This document shows, one piece after another, positions 24,001 through 36,196 of a stretch of DNA of 64,000 bases. Position 1 is the stretch's first letter; each line of letters opens with the position of its first letter. The position numbers and the translations under genes were made by a program. The stretch is from Ulota crispa. Taxonomy: Eukaryota; Streptophyta; Bryopsida; Orthotrichales; Orthotrichaceae. The stretch spans positions 15,330,727-15,394,726 of the forward strand of contig OY987245.1 of the NCBI GenBank assembly GCA_963920765.1, given 5' to 3'. The notes below the pieces were generated by a model. It was not told the origin of the DNA and made no database searches. It was given only the letters and a program-made list of their open reading frames with translations.

Positions 24001-24328
24001 CTCCCTCCGTGTTCTCCTTCACTACATCGCTTGTCTGATCGAAAGTATACGCCTTCAAGGTCTTTCTCAACGACGTCTGGATTCCAGGTCCAACATTTTG
24101 AGACGGCACGTCCATTGAAGCTGGAAGGATGAAGAGACACACGGCGAAGAAGAAAAGAAATATGCAAATGGCCAACCATAACGAACGCGGCGTCTGCCAG
24201 TGCCAGTGCGAGTGCGACGCACTCGGTGCTTCATGTCTGTGGTGCTTCGAAAAGGAAGTTAAGGCACCATAATTTGGAAGGTCTTTGTATCCGTTGCTCT
24301 TTAAAACTCCCGAAACTCGATGCGCCAT
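21065..24328 (-). CDS. IRX7: GT47 exostosin-family glycosyltransferase, IRX7/FRA8/F8H clade
   Basis: Four exons with GT-AG borders and matching phases: 24328-23941, 23262-22868, 22413-22163, 21533-21065, giving 500 residues. It is a type II Golgi protein: short cytosolic tail, signal anchor SLWLAICIFLFFFAVCLFIL near residues 55-75, then the GT47 domain. Landmarks: RIFVYDLPAKFNEDW, CSSHLFAAEVAIHK, DPYEADFFFVPVYVSCKF, GRDHIFVAAHDYGACFH, FFRGKMEINPKNVSG, FCLCPLGWAPWSPRIVEA and GCVPVIIADNITLP. The order and spacing follow Arabidopsis FRA8/IRX7, which works in xylan primer or reducing-end synthesis; the substrate here is inferred. The ATG at 24328 is preferred, as nothing upstream in frame starts with ATG. 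Every intron contains a transposon or repeat, yet the reading frame is intact. Confidence 0.93.
21604..21913. mobile_element. Family B MITE, copy B2, with 9-bp duplication
   Basis: A 310-bp copy in intron 3 of the GT47 gene. Ends are GTGAAAATTTCATGGATACC and the complement of GGGAAAGTTTCATGGATACC. Flanks are TACTTTTTA (21595-21603) and TATTTTTTA (21914-21922), an 8-of-9 match, indicating a 9-bp target-site duplication as made by Mutator-like transposases. Confidence 0.88.
22440..22800. repeat. Dispersed repeat, family F, in GT47 intron 2
   Basis: Aligns with about 60440-60715 in the same orientation: both carry 'gttattcattaa', 'gggaatatt', 'tttgtgag', 'gatataaa(g/ag)gtctt', 'aaaatcatcat' and 'cctaatttaa/cctaaattaa' in order. 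No terminal repeats or duplications identified. Confidence 0.6.
23523..23920. mobile_element. Stowaway-like MITE, family H copy H1
   Basis: A 398-bp element in intron 1 of the GT47 gene with ends CTCCCTCTGTACCTCTAAAA and the complement of GCTCCCTCTGTCCCTTTAAA. It is homologous, in opposite orientation, to the outer parts of 31727-33213. It carries 'aattgctGAActta' (on its reverse strand), which is the unoccupied counterpart of the TTAA site into which the 906-bp element at 32180 inserted. Confidence 0.85.
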
Positions 24329-27300
24329 CAAAAACTCCAACAGCAAGGTTGGGATCAGAAGATTTATTGACTAAGTAACAGCATCCAATGGCTCGAACCA
24401 AATAAATTGAATAGAATCGGCAGTTGAGCTACTACAAAACAGACCACTGCTCAACTAAGTTTCTGTAGCGAGGGACTTTAAGAATCCTCAAGAGGTTGCT
24501 GATAGTCTCAAATTCGGTATTGGCTAGATATGAAGAAATAGATACGCTAACAGAAATCTCCGTCCTCTGGAGTGAAAAGCACGACGTTCCAGGCCAATTG
24601 GTAATCTCACTACAGACAGGTAAAAATGATCTTCTTCGATTGATCGTGTCAGGGAGAAAGCTGGCTTCAACCAAATCAAATTTGGAGCAGGAGTCCTGGT
24701 TCTTCCACCTCCGTACACTAAAACAGCTATTTTTCTCTGCACATGGCCTTGCTCTTCTTTGAGTGCTGCAACGCCTGGCCGTACAAAGGTTCCTCAGAAA
24801 CGTTCCCTTCCTCACTCGCTTGCCACGAATCCGTGCTTCTCACCGGTACGCAACCTAAGCATGTGTCGATGCGACAATGAACAGATGAAGCTAGCCTAGC
24901 AAAGTTTTAGATGCCCTTCCTATAGAAGAAGTAGGTCCTACAAGGTTCCAGTTGACAATAGGTGTCAAGTGACGAACATTTGCTTCAAAACCCCGTGAAT
25001 TGGACCTTCTTCTGGTTTCCTGTCTTTCCGTGGACGTGCGTGAGACGACTTGAACCAGACCATCATCGATCGTGAACCTACCTAACTTACTTCCTGATCA
25101 CTAAACACGTCCATTTAAAATCTAATGAAATTTGACCTTAAAAGAGGTAAGCTGACGGCAAGTCAACCTTCTACAAAACTACCCAAATCGCAGTCAATCA
25201 ACCACAAAGAAGAACTCGACAATTACAGAACCAGCTAGTAACTAATTTTTCCAATTCTGAAGGAACTGATACGCACTTAGTGGCGTGTGCAACACTGTTC
25301 TGTACAAACCACGAGCTGATAAACTCAAGGCTGGCAATCTGTCAGTCCCGAAACATGTCAGCTGGCAAACAAATTGAAGCTCAACAACAGGTGTAAGTTA
25401 GAAGTAACAAACGTGGCTACGTACTCGAAATTCTCAAAGATGACGCGTACAGTTAACCAAGCAATTAACTAATGTAGATTTGGATAATCGACTATTCGAG
25501 TTTGCAAGTGAAGCGTAACATTAACATTCATTCAAACTTCGTTTCTACGTTTCCAACAGCCACGAACTAGCAAAAGAAAGCAACGGATCACCTCAGTGTA
25601 TACAGGTTAGTACTTGACTCTTAAACCAAAATGAGGCTCACTAATCAATTTCAATTGCGAGGAAAACGTGTAAAGAGTAACTTCAGTTCGCAACAACATT
25701 TTCTCTGAAGTAACGGACCGAACTCACAAAACCTGACCGAAGTTTCTGCGGAACGAGGAACGGGATAGAAAGCTGGATATCGTGCTCGCATCGAGGCATT
25801 CGATTCCGATCCATTACGTCACCAGAAAACAAGAATCGCTCAAAGAAATTCCGGTCAGTGACTGAGTCATACAATTTGTGCTTCAGTCGAATCTTTTGTA
25901 CAACTTTATTCCTCAAAGGTTTCGTACTACTGTACAACCTCATCATCACTTTACCTTACACTTCACCAACCTCAATGCCTCCAAAGCAGGTTTACTTTTT
26001 ACTCCTCAGCATCGTTTCTCTCGCCTAGAGAAAGAGAAAAAGAAAGATTTACAAAAAAAATCTCAAAGCACTACTTTCCGTTCAATTTTTTTCTACAAAT
26101 AACCACACAAGGAAGATTCTTTTTTACTTCCTTTTGCAATAGTCAACAACACTTTCTCACCTCCGTCTCCTTAACTTAACGACAGCATGTATGTCGCTGT
26201 TCATGAACGCACACCTGTACACGGCTACCGGCCAGCCGCCCGCCCGCCAGCCATGACCACGTTGCTTCTGGCCATGGCGCCAGTTCACTGGAACTTCCGA
26301 CATCGTCCAGGCGGTCGTCTAACCTGGAAATCTGACAGAATTTTCCGAAGCCTCGATTTTCGGAGAAGTGCTTTCGCGTCACTCCAAATGGTGCAACGAC
26401 CATTGCAACGACCTTTCCGTCCTAATTTAGCAAACATTTGCTAATGCGCAAAAATTACGCGCCATGGAGCTGCCAGAGTCTTCGAATGCCAGCGTTATGT
26501 AATTAAGACAGTGAGGCCTTTCGGTTACCATTTACCACTGACGTGTAACAAGGTCTGTCTAAATCAAAGTTCGAGGACAACCGGCATTCAGTACTATTGT
26601 CCGCCGGTTAAAATTGCGAAAGATCAATTGAAATTAAAAGCAGCGGCTGTAAAAAACGGATCAAAGTTTTCAAAAATGCTGTTTATAGTATACTACAGTA
26701 TAATCAAAGAGATATCCGGCGGAATCTAGTGAAATACAGGTTGAGAGTGAGAAATGCCGGATTTTAGCTGATGAAGCTGAAATTTCTCCTCGAACGATGA
26801 ACTTTGAAGGCCGCGTGAAGGAGATGCTTCAAGTTTAGTTGCAAATCCAGCTACAACATTCCTTAGTTGCAACAATAACAAGGGATTTAAGTGATTTAAC
26901 TTAAGGGAGGACTGCCGGACTGCGGGACAGCGGCGGGGAGTCATGATCCCTTCCGTGAGCCTCGGGCAAGACCACTCGCGTAGAGCTGCTGAGCTGGCGT
27001 ATATTGTACATATATGCCGAGTTGGATTCTGGCGGGACGTTACGTGGCATCCAGAGTGTTCCACAGCTGCGTCAGCTTCATGAGTCCAGCTCAGCAAGCT
27101 TGAGTACTTCCACATGTCGGTCACCTCGACCTCCGCTTTTTATGTGAGGACTGCCGAATAACATTCAGAGGCTTTTCCGAATACTTGGACTGACATTTGT
27201 CACACTTGCATGGACTATGATAAAATTCTTACATTTTTAGAGCATTTTTTTAAGAATCGTGGTAGTCAATTTAAAAGAATATTTTTGTGTTTGGTCATGA

Positions 27301-28133
27301 CTCATGACTCTTTTGGTCCTACATGAGGTTGTTTTTGGCTAAGGTTTTTGTATTTTATTTCTGGAAGGAATTTTTTTATTGCATTTGTGACAAAATTAAA
27401 AGTTAAAAAACTAAAAGAATGTTTACATTTGTTGTTGTTACATTCACTTTTGTTTATTTTGGTGTTCCTTTGGATATTCATTATAAGTGATGACAAAAGT
27501 TTGTTGTAATTCATTTGTGTTTTTTATTTTTATTTTTTTCATCCAAATATCATATATGGGGGACCACTCGTTTTTTCTTTTATATTGGAAGGAGTGCCTC
27601 CATGAGAGGAGGTTTCAAATGTTGGGAAAAGCAAAACTTTCTCACGCAATTTACTTAAAAGATAATTGAGATTTTTATGAAAAAAAGTAGCATTTCCTCA
27701 CCAAAATTTTGAAAAGTTTTTTGCACCCAATAAGATGCAAAAAGTGCAAGCCTAAACTCTTTGCATTGAAAGTTTGACGAAGAAAAATAGAAAACAAGTC
27801 TTGAATCTAGTGAGAGAAATGTAAAATTTGATTCTTGCAAAAGAGGCTAATATCAAAATAAAGTTTAGTAAGGAATCTACTAAGCTATAAAACCCAATAA
27901 TGTTACTCCCTACTCTTTTCGTCAAAAATAAAAAGGCTGATTCTATTTCTGACAAATTCACATGTCAAAAGCACCTACTAGAGTCTGTTTTTTAAATCAT
28001 GAACTTTGACAACCATTCGAACTGAAAGACATGGGAGTTCTAAAATCTTGAAGGGACACTAACTTCTAAATATCCAAGGCACCAAATTTGAGTGTTTATA
28101 AATCTTTGGAACCATGTTGGTGGTAAAGATTTG

Positions 28134-28166
<33 letters not shown>

Positions 28167-29214
28167 TGGAGAACATGCAGTTTCAAGGATAGCTTTGGCG
28201 TTCAAGTTGAATGTTTAACATATTACATTCCAATTGTTTATAGTAGAAGCTAAACTATAAATATGATTGTCTGTTGCACACTGAAAAGTGTGATGGATAG
28301 TGTCTCTAAAGAGTCTATGACAAACTATCACATTGAAAAAACAGGCAGCAAGTTGCGTAGCATGGAAATTGTGGGGAGTTATTTTAAGGGATATGCACAC
28401 AAAGAGGTGAAGCATCATATGTTATTTATTTCATGCGTACGATGTACATGTGGATCATCTAAAAAAATTGATGCTGGTTGATTACCTTCTATTTTAGACC
28501 ACTAGCAACACACTTTATGCACATAAGGAGTATGCAATTTAAGAACTATAGTTAATTATGCATAAAGGGAATTAGCAATAAGAGAGGTTTCACTGTATAA
28601 AGTCAATATCTCCCTTAGGCACTCCTTTGGGTTTAGAAGGCCTTTTTATTGAAAATTCGTCATTGAATTAAATCCAAATGTCTATTTGGGCTACTTTAAT
28701 TTGCTTACAAAATATTTGTTATACAAGTCATAATTCATTAATTGTTGAATTCTATTTCATCCATAATGATATTTGGCTAACAATTGGAGCTAAAAAAATT
28801 CTTTGTATTAGGTGATAGTTCTTTGACAATTACATTGCAAGCTCATTTGTGAAATTGTGATCATGGATTTTGGAGGGGGGTCATCATTTTTGAAGTAACA
28901 ACAATAAATGAAAAATCATCATAACTAGTTGTTTCCCAATTTTGCACACAAAAGTTACAACTTTCGCATAACAGTTTTGGACAACTCCAATAAAAGCAAA
29001 AAATTCCATACTCATCCACATTCAATCACAAATATTTTAAAATCCGTGTGGTCATTTTTGATATTCTTTGGGTAGTGCCATCTAGAAGCCTTGAAGTTCA
29101 AGATTCTAATGTTACAATTTTATTGTGATGTTTAATCATAATCTTACAAGAGCAATTCAAAAACTTTAGCATTGCCTTCCAAAAACAAGAAAAAAACCCT
29201 TGGGCATTTAGCGG
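24329..29214. other. Long intergenic region
   Basis: 24329-27150 has near-balanced composition and is probably the upstream region of the GT47 gene plus unique sequence; I recognise no protein in its frames, including 26176-26403 and 26726-27124. 27150-29214 is AT-rich with a poly-T run at 28138-28166 and no recognised gene. Confidence 0.5.
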
Positions 29215-29218
29215 TTAA

Positions 29219-30151
29219 CCCCTAAAGGCCCAGCTGTCCCCTAGGGGGACAGTTGACATTTCAAACATTTACCTATAGCAAATATAGTTTTTGTGATGTT
29301 TTAAAACTTTTATTGAAGGCAAGGAATTCCAAGACCTACGCGGGAATCTAATTTTTTTGTCATTTTGACATTTAACAAAGAAGATATGCAAGAATTTTTG
29401 TTGCCTAGGGGAGGGAGGGCAATCCAGGCAGCCCAAAAACTTCTTTAAAAATTGTATATTCTAAAAATAGAAATCTGAAATTGGTTCTTTAGATTTTTTC
29501 ATAAGTGAATAGCTTTGAATCCTTCAACTTCAATTGATGAGATGAAAGTTATGAGATGCTTTAGTTTGTGGGCAGTTATGGATTCTCTACTCTAAAATAA
29601 ACTTTGAAGTCCTTTATTTTCCACAATTTTTAACATTTTGGAAAAAGAACTAAACCTAAGGAAGTAGATTGTTTATCACAACATTATGATTGTTGGGATT
29701 TTCATTTTTCATTTTAATAATTAAATTCTTAACAATCTAGTGATTTGACTCATTCTCTATTTCTTTTTACTTACTATTTTCCCCCATGTGTTGTATAGTT
29801 CCAATTGATTTGAAAATTTTCCCACACATACCTAACTTGGTTTGCTACATGGAAAAAATAAATCTCAACTTTGTGTAAAGTAATTTTTTTCATGTAAGTG
29901 TGGACAAAGGCTTTTGAATTTTTTTGGATAGCACAAAACAAAACCTTTTTTTTTCACTTTAGATGTAAATATCTCCCTCCTCTCCATCTAAAATGACGTG
30001 ATTTTTCCCACAAGTACCTCTTCTAGTGTAAGGCAAGATCTTACAGTTGAATTTACAAAACAAACTTTATTTCCTATTTTTCTACTCATTCTCCCTAAAG
30101 TGGTAATTAACAGTGACTTTCAGTGGAGAAAACTGCATGGGTCTTTAGGAG
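29219..30151. mobile_element. TTAA-flanked element (piggyBac-like), 933 bp
   Basis: Lies between TTAA at 29215-29218 and TTAA at 30152-30155. The left end CCCCTAAAGGCCCAGC and the complement of the right end (CTCCTAAAGACCCATGC) are imperfect inverted repeats. The left half is homologous to 6050-6530. I see no transposase in it. Confidence 0.7.
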
Positions 30152-30828
30152 TTAAGGCAATCACACTTCTTTTTATTTCCTTCAAAGTTTAGGGTAGATT
30201 TTTAGTGTGCGCAATGACCAAGTGCATGATTAAATCTCAATTGTACTGATTTGAAATAAGGTTTCTTGAGCGGTCCGCTCTTTGATTTAAGTTTGATAAG
30301 ACACTTCCATTAGGCAAATATTAGCAACAATGAACACTGAAAATAGTAGTAATGAATTTAAGTTTAATTTTTTTATTATATGGAAGTGGAAACATTGAAA
30401 CATTTTTTGTGGTAGTACAACAAAGAGAGGTATTCAAAAATATTCTGTTTTGAGATTTTTATATCAAAAGAAGGTCCTCATAAGTTGTGTTTTATGTGTT
30501 GGAATTATTTGTTTCAAGCAACTAAAACCTTCTGAGAAACAATTTATATTTCAAAACCGAGCCTTATTACAGTACCACAAAGGTTTTTTCTAATTACCAT
30601 ACACCTCAATAGTAACTGAATAAGAGATGACTGATTTAGAGAATCCAAAATACTATTAAAAGACTCATCAAATATTGAAAAAGATTTCACATAGAGTCTC
30701 TAAAGGATATGCAATTGGAATCAATTGATGTACTGATTACAAACTACGAAAGCATTTGCTTTTGTGACTGCTTTATAACATATATAAATATTTGTTCTTA
30801 TTTTTTGTTTAATAAAGCTATATATTAA

Positions 30829-31567
30829 CCCCTAAGTGACGGACCTATGACCGCTGCTTTTCATCTTTAGTGCCTATCACTTAATTTGTTGTCATTTGAC
30901 AACTAGATTTGAATGAAAAGAATTTATTTTTATTTTTCAGGAATGAAACTATATGTCTTCTACACTTCACAAAAAAAAAAAAATTTAATTTGTGCAATGT
31001 TGTTTTTTTTGAGAATTTTTGACAAATAAGTGAAGAAAAATCACATTAAATAGTGAAACATTTCAAAAAATCTAAAAATTTCACCATGTGTGTGTATGAC
31101 AATGAAAAACATCATGGTGTAAACTCAATTTCCATATCATTTTATAATTAGAAAATAATAGACGTTGAAAATACATTTAAAGTTCAAATTACAACAAAAC
31201 ATTCAATATTAGGAAAGTTTCCAAAATTCAAGTTGGAGTAGAAACTAGAGTACATGTCCTTCATTTTGTTAGTTGGGTTCAAATTCAAAAAATATCATTT
31301 TTGTGGAGAAATTTCAGATCTAGAGCATGGAGCAACAACTTCCCAAAATACACTAAAATGTCTTATTTTGTGATCCATTTTTTTTACTAACTTCTCATTT
31401 ACAAAGAAAGAAACACTAACAAAACTACAAAATCAAGTGGATAGACCAACAACAACTCCTCATAACCCAAAATCAACAAAACATGGATGAAAAATGGTTT
31501 CATACTCTAGCTCTTGCACTTATCATTCGTTTGAGCGCCACTGAGTGGCACCCGCGGCACTATTGGG
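30829..31567. mobile_element. TTAA-flanked element (piggyBac-like), 739 bp
   Basis: Lies between TTAA at 30825-30828 and TTAA at 31568-31571. Left end CCCCTAAGTGACGG; complement of right end CCCAATAGTGCCGCGG. The ends match imperfectly, so confidence is lower than for the other members. No coding capacity. Confidence 0.55.
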
Positions 31568-31726
31568 TTAATGTAACCTACTTTTAGGGAACAAAAATAT
31601 TAGATTAATTACACGTCTGCTTGTGCATGTTAGAGTATGTTAAGAAATCAAAATAAACAAGGCTCAAAGACCATATGTATCATATTAGGGACTTTGAACT
31701 CTAGTAACCTTAAAAGGTAAGTTACT

Positions 31727-33213
31727 CCCTCTGTTCCATTATAAAGCTCCAAAAAACTTACCCACAAGGAACTAACTGTATTTTCAATATTTTTTCTAGT
31801 GACAATGCAATTGAAAATAAGTAACTCATTTATCAAGTGTATGCAAATTCTCCATCTTTAAAGCCGTCGGTTGAGCAGCCAAATTCCATGCTAAAAATAC
31901 CATATTTGTACATAGTTGTAAATGCTGCCAACTCCTCATTATTTTAGTCTTTGTACTAATGGCACATGCATTCTAGAATCAATATACCATCTACCAAATG
32001 TATGCAAAATCTCTAGCTTTGATGTCCCCGTTTGAGCACCCAAATTTCATGCAAAAAATACCATAATTGTGCATGTTGCTAGCTCCTCATTATTGATGAT
32101 TTAAAGATTAGTAGCAAAAATGGTACCTCATATGAGCAAGGCCAAGATGGTTAGGAAAGAAATGCCTCCAATTGCTTAACCCTATAAAGACCACACACAT
32201 TTTCCCAAAATCCACTATGAACCGGGGCAATAAAATTAGATGTGCAATTAACTCAAATATGGACCCAATTTGAATAATCCAACCATACAAATGTGAAGGA
32301 CACCTTGTGCGTTATAACGTATCAAAATTTTAGCTAGATCTACCGTTGCAGGTGAAATATTATAATGATTGAGTGAGCCGTATATGGAAAATCTCTAGTT
32401 TTTCAGGCTTGTGTGGTTTTGAATGTTAATGTTTCATACAAGTTTTGGTTAAGAAGAGCCTTGCATTTCTAGAAAGCATGGTTTCCACCTTTCCAACAAG
32501 ACTAGTTTCACACAAAATAGACAAAAATAGCAATCACAAGGTGTAGCTAAGTGGACAAAAAGGGTCAAAAATCTCATTTTCTTTGCTACCTTAAAACGGT
32601 TCTACAAGAAATTTGATAATTGTTATGGAAAATCTGATTGGTAAAAACAATCAAGAATTGGCTTTAAATGTAGGACAACAAATTTTGAAGATGAAATGAT
32701 AGCACCATTTCAATAGATCTTCAAATACTACAATTATACTACAACCATGTAGAGAAACAATACAAGCGTATTTCTTGAGCAATTTGAAAATTTTTAGGAC
32801 CGCACAATTGAAATGTGGCATTCTTCTTGGAGGTTTGATGTATTGGGTTGTTGCTTTGATCCATCTTTGACCAAATATGGATATGTATTTTGAGGCCATG
32901 ATGTATAAACACCATTTTTTATCAACTCACATATCTGATTCCATTGTCACTTTTTGGGTTGGATGCAAAATTCTTGTGATCACAAGCGTTCTTCAAGATC
33001 GTTTTCCAAATTGTTGAACGATTTTATTGTATAGGCCAAAAACTACTCTCCTAAACCAAAATATGGTTTGGTGGTCTCTAAAGGGTTAACTTGTCCTCAT
33101 GAGATCATTGAACATGACAAACACTTTCTTAGCAATTGAAATTAACAAAAGGGAACTTTTTAGTGGGACAAGAACTATGCCTAATTTGGACTTTATAGTG
33201 GGACAGAAGGAAT
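31727..33213. mobile_element. Family H MITE, copy H2, carrying a nested insertion
   Basis: Outer ends are CTCCCTCTGTTCCATTATAAAG (left) and the complement of TTCCTTCTGTCCCACTATAAAG (right), each next to a TA. The outer parts align with the 398-bp copy at 23523-23920. The extra length is mostly the 906-bp TTAA element at 32180-33085. It also contains an internal direct duplication of about 100 bp (31838-31948 and 31995-32090, 'tatgcaaa', 'gagca(g/c)ccaaatt'). Confidence 0.82.
32180..33085. mobile_element. TTAA element (piggyBac-like) with matching empty site
   Basis: A 906-bp element between TTAA at 32176-32179 and TTAA at 33086-33089. Left end CCCTATAAAGACCACAC and complement of right end CCCTTTAGAGACCACCAAAC form the inverted repeat. 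The host sequence reads 'aattgcTTAA' before and 'TTAActtgtcctcatgag' after; the other copy of the host MITE (reverse strand, near 23650) reads 'aattgcTGAActtaccttcatgag' with a single tetranucleotide. So insertion duplicated exactly TTAA. No transposase recognised inside. Confidence 0.88.
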
Positions 33214-33531
33214 ATTTATCCCATTTGGCAATAATAAATATAACAATAAAGAAAAAAAAACGAAGGTTTTAATTTGTTCATATCAACACTATCAAAATTT
33301 AACAATGATGTTTACGACAACAATAATCAATGTATTTGCATTAACATAAGAATCTTCCATTTTTATTTTCCATGTCATCTCAAAACAAGCTATCAACAGT
33401 TGCCATACATGGAAGTGAACACAAAACGCTCACATAAGGACATAATTCTAATGCCAATCCCACAAAACACTCAAAAAGTAAGTTCTCCATTAATATACAT
33501 TTGTAGACTTCCTCTTTAAAAGAATCTATTT
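33214..33531. other. Spacer downstream of kinase pseudogene
   Basis: AT-rich, about 318 bp, containing the presumed 3' UTR of the minus-strand kinase gene. Nothing else recognised. Confidence 0.5.
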
Positions 33532-34854
33532 TTAGTGTGACTCAAGAATACTTAGAATCTCATCAAAAGTGGGTCTCACAAAAAAGTCTTTGTCCCAACA
33601 TCTTGTCACCATATCTACCATCCATGATGGAGTTTGCTTACGTAATATGGGTCTAGCACCACCAATCACCCCATTGTAATCAGATACACGTAACTCTTCA
33701 AAGGGAATGTGCCCCGTAAGGATCTCGTAGCAAGTCATCCCAAAACTATACACATCTGCTTGCTTACTAAATACCTCAGATTTTTTGCCAATGCTCCTAT
33801 CCTCTATCCTCTAAGGCAAGCAATATTTTAGGCGCCCTCCAAAATCTAGTCCCCACTACTCCAACCGAGCACTCATAATCTGCTATATAACACCTGAAAT
33901 TACTCGAATTCAATTCAAGAGGGTCAAATGCTTGAGAATAGTCAACACCCACAACAAGTACATTGGCAGCTTTCAGGTCTCTATGTATGATACCTTTGGC
34001 ATGCAAACCACGCATACCCCAAGCAATACACATCATGCACCAGCGAGCTACTTCATCCGAAAAAGGTGCACCTTGGTTGTTATTGTGTAGCATTTTTATA
34101 TCGATGAGCTTTCGCAAATCACCCCACGCTCTCCACATCAGGAACGCAAACCTTCCATCAGCCTTCAACAACCGTGCACCAAAGATTGAAATACAAAGAT
34201 CTGAGTGGAACCAACCTTCGTCTTGTATAAGTGTGTCGTTGAGCATGGAAGGAGGCAACAGTCTTTGCAAGTCTCTCAGGGATGTTCCCTGCTTGAACAC
34301 CTTCAGCACCCATCCCTCTTCTCTCTTGCCATCGCGATACACCAAATGAGCATGAAAGAGTTGGGCTTGCGCCCCCTCCGCAAACGGCTTCTCGCTGCTT
34401 AGCTTCACCTCCCCTCCAATAGGCTTGCCATCTGCATCATACATCCACAGAGGTAGCTGCTGTGCGTGGTCAGGTCCCAAATCGTTGTCATCTATGAAGA
34501 ACCCATCGGGATACATCGCCTGCAAACTCCGAAACACCTCCACGTTGTCCTCTGCCACCCTCTCATTCCACTCCCCCATGATCTCCACCTCGCTCGTCCT
34601 CTCCAACGCCGAGGTTGACGGCTCTGACACCGAGGTTGATGACGACTCCACCGCTTGAACCTCCACAGCAGTGGCATACGCACTCGTCAACTCACTCCAA
34701 TGCACTTTGGACGCTTTGATCTCCGCCTCCACCCTCGCCTCATTGTCGTCCACATCCACCGTGCTCAAGGCCTCCTCAAGCTCTCAACGCGTGCTGAAAA
34801 GAACTCTGTAGAGCATGCAGCAGCAGCATCTGTTGTGGCGTGTGCTTCCGCCAT
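33532..34854 (-). pseudogene. Protein kinase (moss-type family) with two frameshifts
   Basis: From ATG 34854 the coding sequence runs toward 33532 and encodes a leader, a conserved segment (YPDGFFIDDNDLGPDHAQQLPLWMY shortened here to landmarks DGFFIDDNDLGP and LPLWMYDADG), then a kinase domain: PFAEGAQAQLF, WVLKVFKQG with the likely ATP-binding Lys, IIHRDLKAANVLV (about 33965-33990), IADYECSVGVVGTRFWRAPK, and the C-lobe YSFGMTCYEILTGHIPFEEL and RPTFDEILSILESH. Two breaks: CTCTC at 34781-34785 shifts frame by 2 bp, and a tandem 7-bp copy TATCCTC TATCCTC at 33798-33811 shifts it again in the activation/P+1 region. DFG is replaced by DYE, as I recall for this family, and APE is APK. If the sequence is correct the full kinase cannot be made; two sequencing errors are the alternative. 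Confidence 0.75.
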
Positions 34855-35878
34855 GGTTACTCCCTTCAACTTCAAAATCCCTCAAAACTAAGCAACTGGA
34901 AGACTTCCTGTGGATACGAAAACAGATAGATTCATGAGATGCACTTCACAAAAAAGGACTTCACATGGCAAACTATTTTGGCAGTCAGTCACCTCAACAG
35001 AGGCACTCCTGTAAAACGTGAGGGCATAAGAAACTCGTTTGTAAGGCACAAGAGTAGCTAACTAGATGCAAGGTCAATTTTGTTCACATAGCAGAGCAGT
35101 TTTGAAAACAGACGTTGTGAGTCGAGCATTGGGCATTTGAATGCCACAGTTCTGGCGCTCTCAAGCAAGTCAGTGCAACAATGTTGACTCTGAGGTTGAC
35201 CATGCGAACATTTTGAGTACTTACAACACGATCCAAGCAACTTATAAGCCCTAAAAACTATAAAAACGGAACGAAGCACAGAAGACCATTCTACCAAATT
35301 CACAAAGAGCATGATAACTGCTTCAAGAGAAGAGCAAGGAATTACATTGAACGTTCCACAAATAAAATCACATTGCTCAGCAACCAAACCCTAAACGCAC
35401 AGTTCCTACGATCGTCCAACACACTCACCGCCAATCTGGTGATGTTGCACGCAAATCAGCCGCTCTCCTCCCCCACACCGCAGTCGTTACACGCAACACC
35501 AGAGCTCCGAGAATGTGAATCGGAACTAGAAACAGTCGGTAACTTCACCTGGACGAGCAGAGTGTGTCCGAATCCTCGTGACCAGCAAGATTCCGGGCTT
35601 AGGTTCCGCGCCCTCCCAGCAATATAAATCCAATGCAGAAGCAGCGTCGCGTACAGACAGGAAAACACGGAGTGTTGGAAGGCGGAAGTGCGCAGTGAAA
35701 AAGCAGCGCTGCGCTTGAATTGCGTTGATGTGCCGCTCAGACTGCTGGTAGTGCTGGAGTCATCCCTTCTACGGTGGCCATGGCTCGAGGGATTTGAGGT
35801 ATCGCTACGTATCAAAACGGGAGTTGGTGGTGGCAGCGCATTCACCGACACAACCAGCGTCAACAACTTACTGTAAGG
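34855..35878. other. Upstream region of kinase pseudogene
   Basis: Moderately GC-rich. A telo-box AAACCCTAAA lies at 35386-35395. A minus-strand frame of 155 codons at 35456-35923 begins inside the family C MITE terminal repeat and matches nothing I know, so I do not call it a gene. Confidence 0.45.
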
Positions 35879-35880
35879 TA

Positions 35881-36194
35881 AGGTAGGAGCACCCATAAGC
35901 CTCAAACTAAGGGTTTTGAACATGATGAGTATTAATAAACAGCTAGCAATTTATAAGATCCTATTAGGAACAGAAAAATATTCAGTTTGCACTTTTGAAT
36001 GTATTATTTGGATACTGTGAGAATAAGTTGTGAATTTTTAAAGAGCAAACTGCCATTGCACCCATAATCACTTTTAAAATTTCATGTTCACATGCTGTAT
36101 ATCCTTGTAATTATATCTATTCATTTTCATAGATTTTTCAAGATTTTAAAGGTGACAGTTATGGGGATAGTGACCCTTATGAGTGTTCCTACCT
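35881..36194. mobile_element. Family C MITE, copy C1 (TA-flanked)
   Basis: A 314-bp element with ends AGGTAGGAGCACCCATAAG and the complement of AGGTAGGAACACTCATAAG, flanked by TA (35879-35880 and 36195-36196). Homologous ends occur at 47742-48175 and 52695-53188. TA duplications point to a mariner/Tc1-type transposase. Confidence 0.85.
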
Positions 36195-36196
36195 TA

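Noticed and set aside
35456-35923. 155-residue minus-strand frame
   Set aside because: It starts inside the terminal repeat of MITE C1 and has low-complexity Ser/Thr-rich composition with no recognised domain.
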